A stretch of 7,989 nucleotides of DNA from an uncultured Gammaproteobacteria bacterium (GCA_903889815.1 CAISYX010000310.1:1-7989); one strand, 5' to 3'; shown: positions 1 through 6,357, counted from the first letter of the stretch. Program-made: numbers and translations. Notes: generated by a model not told the origin, from the sequence alone.

Positions 1-21
1 AACGGGCATTGCCAATGTCGT

Positions 22-44
22 TCGCGGGCAAGCCCGCTCCCACA
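22..44 (-). repeat. Pseudomonas-type REP element
   Basis: On the minus strand this reads GTGG followed by GAGCGGGCTTGCCCGCGAA, the standard layout of the REP elements scattered through Pseudomonas genomes: a GTRG tetranucleotide and then a short GC-rich palindrome. The palindrome is perfect: GCGGGC at 24-29 and GCCCGC at 32-37, separated by AA. It lies about 40 bp beyond the stop codon of the RTX-like gene, at the 3' end of the six-gene operon, which is a common REP position. It could fold in the transcript and act as a 3' border or weak attenuator. No run of T follows, so it is not a classical intrinsic terminator. Only one copy is visible; a partner copy could lie left of the window. Confidence 0.8.
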
Positions 45-83
45 GAAACCTCTCCACAGGCAGTAGAGTAGTGAAACCTTGCA

Positions 84-1604
84 TTACACCAGCGCGTAGC
101 CAATACCAGTCTGGGCCAGGCCGACCAGATCGATCGCCGCCACGTTCAGCGCGTGGTCTGCTGCCATCACCCCCAGTTGCCCGGCGCTCAGCTCACCTCG
201 GTCCAGAATACCGGCGAATTGTGACAGGGTGGCGTTGTCGGGGGCGACCCCTGCGAGGTTCTGATAGATCAGCCCGACAATGCCGCGTGAGCTGGTGTCG
301 CCACCGCGCACCACATTGATGGCCAGGCTGGCGATGTCGGTCGCAGACATGCCCTTGTCCAGCAGGTCGAGCACCGTGCCCATATAGACCTTGTTGCTCA
401 CCGCACTGCGTCCCGCGATGGCGCCCAGCAGTTTCGCAGCGGTGCCGGCGTTGCCGTCCAGGTCGAAGGCGATGCCTTCGCTCGCGAAGACTGCCCGTTC
501 AACGCTGACCAGCGTGTCGCGGCCCTGAGTGCCCTGCTTGTCCTCCACCAGCCAGTTGGCGCCGGACTTCGTGATCTGGAACGCGCTGATGGCGCCTGTG
601 TAGGCCGCCACATCGATGCCGCCGCCACCGCTGAACAGGTCATTGCCGGCGCCACCCACGAAGCGGTCCGCGTCGCTGTTGCCCGCCAGTATGTCATCGG
701 CAGGGCCCCCGGTGATGACATCCACCACGGGGGTCACGCTGAATGCAACAACGCCGGGCGCCGAGGCGCTGATGCCGTCCGACGCCACATAACTGAAGCT
801 GTCGGCACCGGCATAGTTCTGCTGTGGTGTGTAGACAAACTTGCCGTCGGCAGTAAACGACACCGTGCCATGAGCAGGCGCGGCGCTGACGGCGTAGGTA
901 ATGGCCTGGCCTTCCTTGTCGGTGGCCGCTGGCACGGCGCCGGCAACGGGGTTGTCTTCCTGCACGCTCAGCTGCACGTTGCTCACCACCGGCGCGTCAT
1001 TGCCCATGGTAGCGAAAGGGAGGCTGCGCTGCGCGAGCGGGTTGGCGGCGGTGTCCGTGACGGCGCCGGTGTCCAGTACCACGACGTAACTGGTGCCATA
1101 AGCCAGATTGCTGGTCGGATTGATGGTCAGCGTGCGGCCCGACAGGGTGACCTTGTCGCTGCCAGTGGCAAAGGTTTCCACCAGTACGCCGGCGGAGGTT
1201 GACAGCGTGATCGCGCCGGCACTTCTGACGATGTTTTCGTTGAATCCGAATTCCAGATTGGCATTGACCGCTGCCGTGAAGCCGGCGGTGTGAAAGTTGA
1301 AGGTGCTGATGTCCGGCGCCTTGATGTCCTTGAACATGGCCGCGAGGTCAACCACGTCGCGATCGGCATTGAACTGCACGAATTCCACATTTTTCAGACG
1401 CAGGTGGTAGGTGCTGCTGGCGCCGCTGACCGAGTCCACGTGGATGATGCCTTCTTCGTCCTGGGTGATCAGAAAGCGGCTGCGGGGCAGGCGCTCGAAG
1501 CTCAGGCGGTCGATGCCGGCCAGGCCATCGATGAGGACATTGCTGGGGTCACCATAGCGCGGGACGGTCCAGGTGTTGTTGCCAGTGGTAGCGATGTAAG
1601 CCAT
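84..1604 (-). CDS. RTX/cadherin-like secreted protein, probable type I secretion substrate
   Basis: A 506-residue protein with no N-terminal signal peptide. Residues 24-88 form an RTX-associated segment (GLAGIDRLSF through NVEFVQF). Residues about 98-195 resemble a bacterial Ig-like (Big_5/SbsA) domain, with FNENIV and LAYGTSYVVVL. Residues 202-292 are a cadherin-like/VCBS-type domain (NDAPVVSNV, VQEDNPV, FVYTPQQNYAGADSFSYVASDG). Residues 297-336 carry degenerate calcium-binding RTX repeats (GGAGNDLFSGGGGIDVAAY). Residues 338-382 repeat the N-terminal segment type (VEDKQG, SVERAVF). Residues about 388-506 are an alanine-rich helical tail resembling DUF4214-type C-termini. This layout fits ATP-driven type I export through an uncleaved C-terminal signal, but no exporter genes are in the window. 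It is the last gene of the operon, 12 nt after dsbD. Residues 57-63 (DSVSGAS) match the consensus for ApbE flavinylation. Its biological role is unknown. Confidence 0.85.
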   Translation of the reverse strand: MAYIATTGNNTWTVPRYGDPSNVLIDGLAGIDRLSFERLPRSRFLITQDEEGIIHVDSVSGASSTYHLRLKNVEFVQFNADRDVVDLAAMFKDIKAPDISTFNFHTAGFTAAVNANLEFGFNENIVRSAGAITLSTSAGVLVETFATGSDKVTLSGRTLTINPTSNLAYGTSYVVVLDTGAVTDTAANPLAQRSLPFATMGNDAPVVSNVQLSVQEDNPVAGAVPAATDKEGQAITYAVSAAPAHGTVSFTADGKFVYTPQQNYAGADSFSYVASDGISASAPGVVAFSVTPVVDVITGGPADDILAGNSDADRFVGGAGNDLFSGGGGIDVAAYTGAISAFQITKSGANWLVEDKQGTQGRDTLVSVERAVFASEGIAFDLDGNAGTAAKLLGAIAGRSAVSNKVYMGTVLDLLDKGMSATDIASLAINVVRGGDTSSRGIVGLIYQNLAGVAPDNATLSQFAGILDRGELSAGQLGVMAADHALNVAAIDLVGLAQTGIGYALV

Positions 1605-1611
1605 GGAGAAA

Positions 1612-1617
1612 CTCCTT
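1612..1617 (-). promoter_or_regulatory. Shine-Dalgarno of the RTX-like gene, touching the dsbD stop
   Basis: The minus strand reads TGAAGGAGTTTCTCCATG. The sequence AAGGAG lies 7 nt before the ATG at 1604, and its first base is the last base of the dsbD TGA stop (1619-1617). This strong site fixes the start of the RTX-like gene. Ribosomes ending dsbD would finish on top of it, which fits translational coupling and co-transcription. Confidence 0.75.
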
Positions 1618-3473
1618 CAGAGAAGCAGAGGATTGAGTGCAGCGAGAAACGCGGGTGCGGGCGTGAAGCCGATGACCCGCGCGGGAGCAGCCGTGCTGAC
1701 GGTGTTGTCGAAGAGAAGAATGGCGGGTGGTCCGAACAGGCTGTATGCCTTCATCAGGGCGCGGTCATCCGCATTGTTGGCAGTGACATCCACCTGGACC
1801 AGGTCGAAGCGCGCCATGGCACTGGCCACCTGCGGGTCACTGAACGTGAAGCGTTCCATTTCCTTGCACGCCACGCACCAGTCGGCATAGAAGTCGAGCA
1901 TGACCGGGCGGGTGGCGGTGGCACGAATCTGTTCCAGTTCAGCGAGGGTACTGATGCGGCGGAATGCCGGCGCGGCCTCGGCCGTCCGAAGGGGCGCTCC
2001 GCCTCCGAAGCCGGCCAGCGGCTGCAGGGGACTTCTGGCGCCACTGACGGCGCCGATGACTTCCGCCAGACCGATCACCAGCAGCAGCACTGCCAGCATC
2101 GAGGTCATGCGGGCACGGAAACTGCCACGGCTGGCATCCTGCGTGGCAGGACGGTCGAAGATGCCCAGATACATGGCGCTCAGAAGCGCCAGGGCTCCCC
2201 ACAGCAGCATGATGACGGAGACGGACAATACCGGCGTCACCATCCAGATGGCCACACCCAGCAGGAGCAGTCCGAACAACACCTTGATGTGCACCATCCA
2301 GGCACCGGCGCGGGGCAGCAGACTGCCGGCCGAAAGGCCCGTCAGCAGCAGCGGCACGCTCATGCCCATGGCCATGGCGAACAATGCCGTGCCTCCCAGC
2401 ACCACATCGCCGGTCTGGCTGATGTATACCAGGGCACCCGCCAGCGGCGCCGCCACACAGGGGCCGACGATCAGGGAAGACACCGCGCCCAGCACGAAGA
2501 CGCTGGCCAGTCTGCCGCCCTGCAGTCCGCCGCTGACATTGTTGAGTTTGCCTTGCAGGCCTTGCGGCAGTTCCAGTTGATACACATCGAACATGGACAG
2601 CGAGAACAGCACCAGCAGCGTGGCGAAGGTCAACAGCAGCCACGGTGCCTGCAGATACGCCGCCAGGCCTTCGCCAAGCATGCCGGCCGCCACGCCCATG
2701 CCGGTGTACACCAGCGCCATGCCCAGGCAATAGGCCAGCGACAGGCGGAAGCCCTGCCAGCGGTTGTGCGTGCCCTGCTGGTCCATGCCCACGATGATGG
2801 ACGACAGAATCGGCACCATGGGCAGCACGCAGGGGGTGAAGGACAGCAGCAGGCCGAACACCAGGAAGCCGCCGGCGATGGTCCACAGGTTGCGCGTCTG
2901 CAACATGCGGGTGGCCAGGCTGGTGTCATCTTCCGTGGCTGTCACGGCGCTCGGGGCAAGGCTGCCAGCGCTTGTCGCAACGGCTGCAATCTGTGCCGCC
3001 GGCAGCGGTGCGGCGAACATGTCGGCTGCGCTGTCCAGCAGCACCAGGCCCTGATAGCCCGGTTGCAGCGTGTAAAGTTTGGTAATGGGCGGATAGCACA
3101 GGCCGGCCTCGGCACAGCCCTGATAGCTGATCCGCAGAGTCTGGGACTGCTCAAAGGCGGGCAAGGCTGCGTTCAGGCTCAGGGGCGCCGTGTAGATGGC
3201 CATGTCTTCGCCGAAGTTCTCGTCGAAGTGGATCTCGGCCGGTGGCATTGCCACATCGGCAGTGACCACGCCAGGGGTCTCGATGATGAACTTGTCGCGG
3301 TAGAGCTTGTAGCCTGGCGCGATGTCCCAGTGCAGCTCGGCAGCATCCGCACCCTGCGTGACGCTCAGAACGAAGGCCACTTCCGGGTCGAGAAATTCGT
3401 CCTGGGCCATGAGCGGCGAGGCGAGCAGGAGGCTCAGTAGCGCAAGAAAAAAGGGGGCCAGACACTTAGGCAT
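1617..3473 (-). CDS. dsbD: Thiol:disulfide interchange protein DsbD
   Basis: A full-length 618-residue DsbD, the inner-membrane enzyme that carries electrons from cytoplasmic thioredoxin to periplasmic thiol proteins. A signal peptide (residues 1-23, ending SPLMA) precedes the periplasmic alpha domain, which has the cysteine pair C120/C126 in YQGCAEAGLCYPP. The membrane domain (about 195-475, roughly eight hydrophobic segments) has C215 in FTPCVLPM and C339 in VGPCVAAPL. The C-terminal thioredoxin-like gamma domain has C533-V-A-C536 in FYADWCVACK and a Pro at 583 in the cis-proline position. All six catalytic cysteines are present. The ATG at 3473 has AGGAG 7 nt upstream, inside the end of apbE, which it overlaps by 8 bp. 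Its place in an operon with a TlpA-like thioredoxin and a Cys-rich lipoprotein suggests it supplies reductant to them; a general cytochrome-maturation or DsbC-reducing role is equally possible. Confidence 0.96.
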   Translation of the reverse strand: MPKCLAPFFLALLSLLLASPLMAQDEFLDPEVAFVLSVTQGADAAELHWDIAPGYKLYRDKFIIETPGVVTADVAMPPAEIHFDENFGEDMAIYTAPLSLNAALPAFEQSQTLRISYQGCAEAGLCYPPITKLYTLQPGYQGLVLLDSAADMFAAPLPAAQIAAVATSAGSLAPSAVTATEDDTSLATRMLQTRNLWTIAGGFLVFGLLLSFTPCVLPMVPILSSIIVGMDQQGTHNRWQGFRLSLAYCLGMALVYTGMGVAAGMLGEGLAAYLQAPWLLLTFATLLVLFSLSMFDVYQLELPQGLQGKLNNVSGGLQGGRLASVFVLGAVSSLIVGPCVAAPLAGALVYISQTGDVVLGGTALFAMAMGMSVPLLLTGLSAGSLLPRAGAWMVHIKVLFGLLLLGVAIWMVTPVLSVSVIMLLWGALALLSAMYLGIFDRPATQDASRGSFRARMTSMLAVLLLVIGLAEVIGAVSGARSPLQPLAGFGGGAPLRTAEAAPAFRRISTLAELEQIRATATRPVMLDFYADWCVACKEMERFTFSDPQVASAMARFDLVQVDVTANNADDRALMKAYSLFGPPAILLFDNTVSTAAPARVIGFTPAPAFLAALNPLLL

Positions 3474-4362
3474 GGGGCGACTCCTGATACAGCGTTCCAG
3501 ATTGATCCACTGCCAGGAAACTCAGGCCGGCGCTGCGCAGAAACGGCAGCCCTTCCTCTTCCAGCAGCATGGCGATGGTGGTGAAGGCGCCGGCGACCAG
3601 CGCGCTCGGGCCAAGCACCGAGACAGACTGCCAGGTGCGGGCAGGGCGTCCGGTGCGCGGGTTGAGAATGTGGCAGTAGTGCTGACCGTCCTGCTCGAAA
3701 CAGCGCTCGTAGTCGCCACTGGTGGCCAGCGCGCCGGCACTCACCGGGATGCTCGCCAGCAGGCGTTCCTTGTCGCGGGGGTGGCGGATGCCGATGCTCC
3801 ATGGCGTGCCGTCCGGACGCGGGCCCAGCACATGCATGTCGCCCGCCAGGTTCACATAGCCGTGGCGCACACCGGCACTGGCCAGCACCTGTGCCGCGCA
3901 ATCAGCCGCGTATTCCTTGCCGAAGCCGCCGAAGTCCAGTTCCATGCCCGGGCTGCGCAGCCAGACCTTGTCGCCGTCGCGCAGCACGCCATCCATGTCG
4001 ATCAATGGCAGCAGTGCTTCCACGGTGGCTGTTTCCGGAACACGTGCAGCCTTGAAGTCCCAGGCTCTGCGCAGGACGCCAGAGGTAATGTCGAACAGCC
4101 CGCCGCTGTGGGTGTGGAGCAGCGCGGCGCGGTCAAGCAGCGCCAGCGTCTCTTCGTCGCAGGCCACGGGGCCGCTGTGGGCGTTGATCTGACTCAACAG
4201 GCTGTCTTGCCGGTAGCGGGAATACTTGTGTTCAATGCGCCGCACCTCGGCTTCAGCCAGAGCGGCAAGCCTGGCGGCTTCCTCGTTCGCCACACCGGCC
4301 AGTACGATCTCGCAGTAGCTGGCCATGGCGTGGAATGCGTGTCGGTGAAGTGAGGGCTGCAT
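3466..4362 (-). CDS. apbE: ApbE-family FAD:protein FMN transferase
   Basis: A 298-residue protein of the ApbE family, enzymes that transfer FMN from FAD to a Ser/Thr of a target protein. Family landmarks run in order: FHAMASYCEI (10-19), YSRYRQDSLLSQIN (47-60), GGLFDIT (87-93), DFGGFGKEYAAD (143-154), NLAGD (171-175), ATSGDYER (213-220) and HILNPRTGRP (231-240). The start follows the family's usual beginning. The frame stays open further upstream, but that part overlaps the DUF3570 gene antisense-free and in another frame, and shows no family similarity. The ATG lies 8 nt after the DUF3570 stop with no clear Shine-Dalgarno, so translation is probably coupled. Two oddities: there is no signal peptide or lipobox, although many ApbE proteins are periplasmic; and AGAFTT (257-262) has Gly258 where the family usually has a metal-binding Asp. 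Likely targets in the operon are DUF3570 and the RTX-like protein (inference). Confidence 0.92.
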   Translation of the reverse strand: MQPSLHRHAFHAMASYCEIVLAGVANEEAARLAALAEAEVRRIEHKYSRYRQDSLLSQINAHSGPVACDEETLALLDRAALLHTHSGGLFDITSGVLRRAWDFKAARVPETATVEALLPLIDMDGVLRDGDKVWLRSPGMELDFGGFGKEYAADCAAQVLASAGVRHGYVNLAGDMHVLGPRPDGTPWSIGIRHPRDKERLLASIPVSAGALATSGDYERCFEQDGQHYCHILNPRTGRPARTWQSVSVLGPSALVAGAFTTIAMLLEEEGLPFLRSAGLSFLAVDQSGTLYQESPHA

Positions 4363-4370
4363 GATGGGCG

Positions 4371-5567
4371 CTAGAAGGCGTAACTCACGCCGAACTGGAT
4401 GCTGCGCGCGCCGAAGTCCGGCAGGCCTTTGCTGCCCGTGCCCAGCGCCCAGCCGCCGCGCTGTTCGTAGCGCTCGTACTTGAGGTCGGCCGTCCAGGCC
4501 TCGCCAAAGTGTTTGCTCAGCTTCACGCCATAGGTGATGGCGCCAAAGGATGACAGGCGTTGGTCCATGGACGCGTAGCTCCCTTCCGCGTACAGCGGAT
4601 AGACCACGGAGATGGGGGCCCCGAAGGTGTCGGCGTCGGCCCACGGGTCGTTGGCCACCGGGTCGAAGTAGAAGTTGGCCGCCGTCTGTGAGTACAGGCG
4701 CAGCAGCGGCGTCACACTCCACTGGTCTGGAAGATTGAACACGTAGTCAAATTCCAGGGTGTGGGCGCGGATGTCGTTGGTGTCGGTGTAATAGCGATAC
4801 GCGCTGTGCAGCGTGTTGGCGCTCTCGGCAAAGTGATGGTTCCAGCGCAGCAGCACGGAGTCGCTGTCCCGCGTGTCGGGGCGTGCGTCGTACAGCTTGT
4901 ACTGGTCCGAGTAATGGCCACGGCCCTGTGTGTGATGCAGGGTCACCTGGGCGATGTCCGTGGGGCTCAGCACCTGAGTGACCCCCACGGCCACATCGAA
5001 AACCCGTTTGTCTTCTTCCTGTTCCAGAAACAAGCTGTTGGGCAGAATGCGGTCCGAGGTGTAGCCAAGCCCGAGAATGAACGTGGTGTTCTGGCTCGGT
5101 GTGGCCCAGGAACCCTGCATGGCGTAGTTCTTCGAAATGTAGTCTTTCTCTTTCGAATAGGCCGTGCTGGCGGTCAGGCTGCCCTGCTGGAAGTAGCGGG
5201 TCACGGCGCCGGTGTAGGCATTGCGGGTGTCCTTGATCCCGGTCAGCGACGAGGAGTGATACTTCGGCGAGGCGCCTGAGATCGCATCGTGCACGGCGGT
5301 GCCGGTGAGGCTCCATTGCCCGGCGATCGGCACCTGGAACAGCAGGGACTCGGCGTCGATGTCGATGCGGTCGGCCCCCGGCTGGAAGTCCTGATAGCTC
5401 AGCGTCTTGAGGCTGAAGGTAGCCTTCTCGGGGGCGGCTTCGGCCAGTGCCTGCTGGGCGCTCAGTGCGGCGGCTGTGGTGGCCAGTGCCACCAGTCCGC
5501 TGCTGCGCAAAGCCTGCAGAAAGAGCCGGCCGTTGGGAGTGCTGTGTTCAGTGCTGTGGTGAGTCAT
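4371..5567 (-). CDS. DUF3570 outer-membrane beta-barrel protein
   Basis: I recognise this as DUF3570, a family of uncharacterised proteins with predicted outer-membrane barrels. From the ATG at 5567 it has 398 residues: a polar N-region, a hydrophobic stretch (about 23-41) and a probable signal peptidase cut after QQALA (residue 42). The mature part alternates in beta-strand fashion, with family landmarks FQPGADRIDI (61-70), DAISGASP (94-101), DARPDTRDSD, YRYYTDTNDIRAHTLE and TAANFYFDP. It ends in aromatic-rich FGVSYAF, a typical C-terminal barrel signal with a final Phe. A TTG at 5588 would add seven residues and overlap the DUF4266 stop, but the ATG is preferred; its Shine-Dalgarno (GGAA) is weak, and it begins 17 nt after that stop. 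DAISGAS fits the ApbE target consensus, and apbE follows immediately. The function is unknown; a redox or transport role at the outer membrane is inference. Confidence 0.88.
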   Translation of the reverse strand: MTHHSTEHSTPNGRLFLQALRSSGLVALATTAAALSAQQALAEAAPEKATFSLKTLSYQDFQPGADRIDIDAESLLFQVPIAGQWSLTGTAVHDAISGASPKYHSSSLTGIKDTRNAYTGAVTRYFQQGSLTASTAYSKEKDYISKNYAMQGSWATPSQNTTFILGLGYTSDRILPNSLFLEQEEDKRVFDVAVGVTQVLSPTDIAQVTLHHTQGRGHYSDQYKLYDARPDTRDSDSVLLRWNHHFAESANTLHSAYRYYTDTNDIRAHTLEFDYVFNLPDQWSVTPLLRLYSQTAANFYFDPVANDPWADADTFGAPISVVYPLYAEGSYASMDQRLSSFGAITYGVKLSKHFGEAWTADLKYERYEQRGGWALGTGSKGLPDFGARSIQFGVSYAF

Positions 5568-5584
5568 GTGTGTTCCGGGCTGCT

Positions 5585-5833
5585 TCAATTGCAGCCACAG
5601 CCTCCGCCGCCAACACCGGCGCCACCGAAGGCGGCCTCCTTGCTGCTGTAGGTGTGTTCCACGAATGCGGCATCCAGCGCGTCCTCATCGAAGATCATCT
5701 CCGGTTTGGCGAGCATGCCTTTCTCCCAGGGCTGCACGGGCTGCACGAGGGAACATGAAGAAAAAAAGGCGCAGAGGACAAGCAGCGCCAAAGCTTTGCG
5801 TCGAAGCGAAGAAAGAGGGTGAGTGCGGGTCAT
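5585..5833 (-). CDS. DUF4266 small lipoprotein with Gly/Cys-rich C-terminus
   Basis: An 82-residue protein that I recognise as DUF4266, typically encoded next to DUF3570. Residues 1-26 form a lipoprotein signal: basic n-region, hydrophobic LALLVLCAFF, then FSSC with C27 as the probable lipidated cysteine. The Phe at -3 is not the preferred residue, so lipidation is likely but not certain. The mature part has VQPWEKGMLAKPEMIFD (about 33-49), a short acidic/helical stretch (DEDALDAAFVEHTYSSKEA), and a C-terminal tail GGAGVGGGGCGCN ending C79-G-C81-N82. The start codon overlaps the tlpA stop as ATGA, with GGAG 8 nt upstream, so the two genes are probably translationally coupled. The terminal CGC could bind metal, form a disulfide, or be a modification site. 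None of these can be decided from sequence. The biochemical function of the family is unknown to me. Confidence 0.85.
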   Translation of the reverse strand: MTRTHPLSSLRRKALALLVLCAFFSSCSLVQPVQPWEKGMLAKPEMIFDEDALDAAFVEHTYSSKEAAFGGAGVGGGGCGCN

Positions 5834-6318
5834 TGCAGTGTCTCCAGAGCCTGTTGAATGGACGCTTCCAGGCTCTCGCGGTGCGAGGCATTGAAGCCGG
5901 CGTGTTGCAGGATGATCTCGCCTGAGGCGTCGATCAGGTAACTGGTGGGCATGCCCTTCACTGCGTACTGCGGTGGCAGGGTGGCCGTGGGGTCGAACAG
6001 CACGGTGAAGCTGGCAGGGTTCTTTGCCAGGAACTCATCCGCTTCCGGGCGGCCGGTGTCCAGGTTGATGGCCAGAATCTCCAGACCCTGCGCCTGGTAC
6101 TTGCCCAGCATCTCGTTCATCCACGGGAAGGACTGGCGGCATGGACCGCACCAGGAGGCCCAGAAATCCACGTACACAATCTTGCCGCGTTGCTGGCTCA
6201 AACTGATGGTGTTGCCTGCAGCATCGGGCAGCGTGAACTCGGGAGCAGGCTCTGCCAGAGCATTCAGGCTCAGCAGCAGACCAGCGGCATACACAAGGGG
6301 GCGTACGGGCAACTTCAT
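5830..6318 (-). CDS. Periplasmic TlpA/ResA-like thioredoxin
   Basis: From the ATG at 6318 this is a 162-residue exported thioredoxin-fold protein. A signal peptide spans residues 1-22 (MKLPVRPLVY through LNALA), followed by the AhpC/TSA-Redoxin start EFTLPDAAGNTISLSQQRGK. The active site is WCGPC with C57 and C60, and GMPTSYLID supplies the cis-proline (P124). TlpA/ResA-type proteins reduce specific periplasmic disulfides and usually receive electrons from DsbD or CcdA. Here dsbD lies in the same operon, so DsbD is the natural partner. It is the first gene of the operon, and its stop overlaps the DUF4266 start by 4 bp, which makes the lipoprotein's cysteines a plausible substrate (inference). 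The open frame extends 38 codons further upstream, but the AGGAG at 6326-6330 and the clean signal peptide support the shorter start. Its specific substrate cannot be read from sequence. Confidence 0.93.
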   Translation of the reverse strand: MKLPVRPLVYAAGLLLSLNALAEPAPEFTLPDAAGNTISLSQQRGKIVYVDFWASWCGPCRQSFPWMNEMLGKYQAQGLEILAINLDTGRPEADEFLAKNPASFTVLFDPTATLPPQYAVKGMPTSYLIDASGEIILQHAGFNASHRESLEASIQQALETLQ

Positions 6319-6325
6319 GGAGGGG

Positions 6326-6330
6326 CTCCT
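6326..6330 (-). promoter_or_regulatory. Shine-Dalgarno fixing the start of the tlpA-like gene
   Basis: AGGAG on the minus strand lies 7 nt before the ATG at 6318. It selects this start over the in-frame upstream ATG at 6432. The upstream start would give an Arg/Pro-rich leader that blocks recognition of the signal peptide, and it would place the start beyond the probable promoter. Confidence 0.75.
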
Positions 6331-6357
6331 GTAAGGTATTTCGGGATTCTGCTCAGG

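Noticed and set aside
22..44. Intrinsic terminator for the operon
   Set aside because: The hairpin is GC-rich, but no T-run follows it on the minus strand, and the sequence fits a REP element better.
1938..2886. Long minus-strand open frame of 315 codons inside dsbD
   Set aside because: It is out of frame with dsbD, and its Arg/Gly/Ala/His-rich product resembles a frame-shifted read of the DsbD membrane domain.
1290..3440. Long plus-strand open frame of 716 codons opposite the RTX-like gene and dsbD
   Set aside because: It is an antisense shadow. The composition is dominated by Gln, His, Arg, Gly and Ala with no domain or motif, while the opposite strand encodes a DsbD with every catalytic cysteine.
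4363..4722. A 120-residue N-terminal extension of ApbE in the same open frame
   Set aside because: This part overlaps the 3' end of the DUF3570 gene in another frame, is Arg/Gly-rich and has no ApbE similarity. Family similarity begins right after the ATG at 4362.
5568..5588. TTG start of the DUF3570 gene overlapping the DUF4266 stop
   Set aside because: It would add only seven residues and has no suitably spaced Shine-Dalgarno. The ATG at 5567 is the simpler start, although its own site is weak.
84..6318. CRISPR array, insertion sequence, tRNA or attachment site
   Set aside because: No regularly spaced repeats, transposase-like frames, cloverleaf-forming segments or flanking direct repeats were seen. 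The space is filled by six intact genes.
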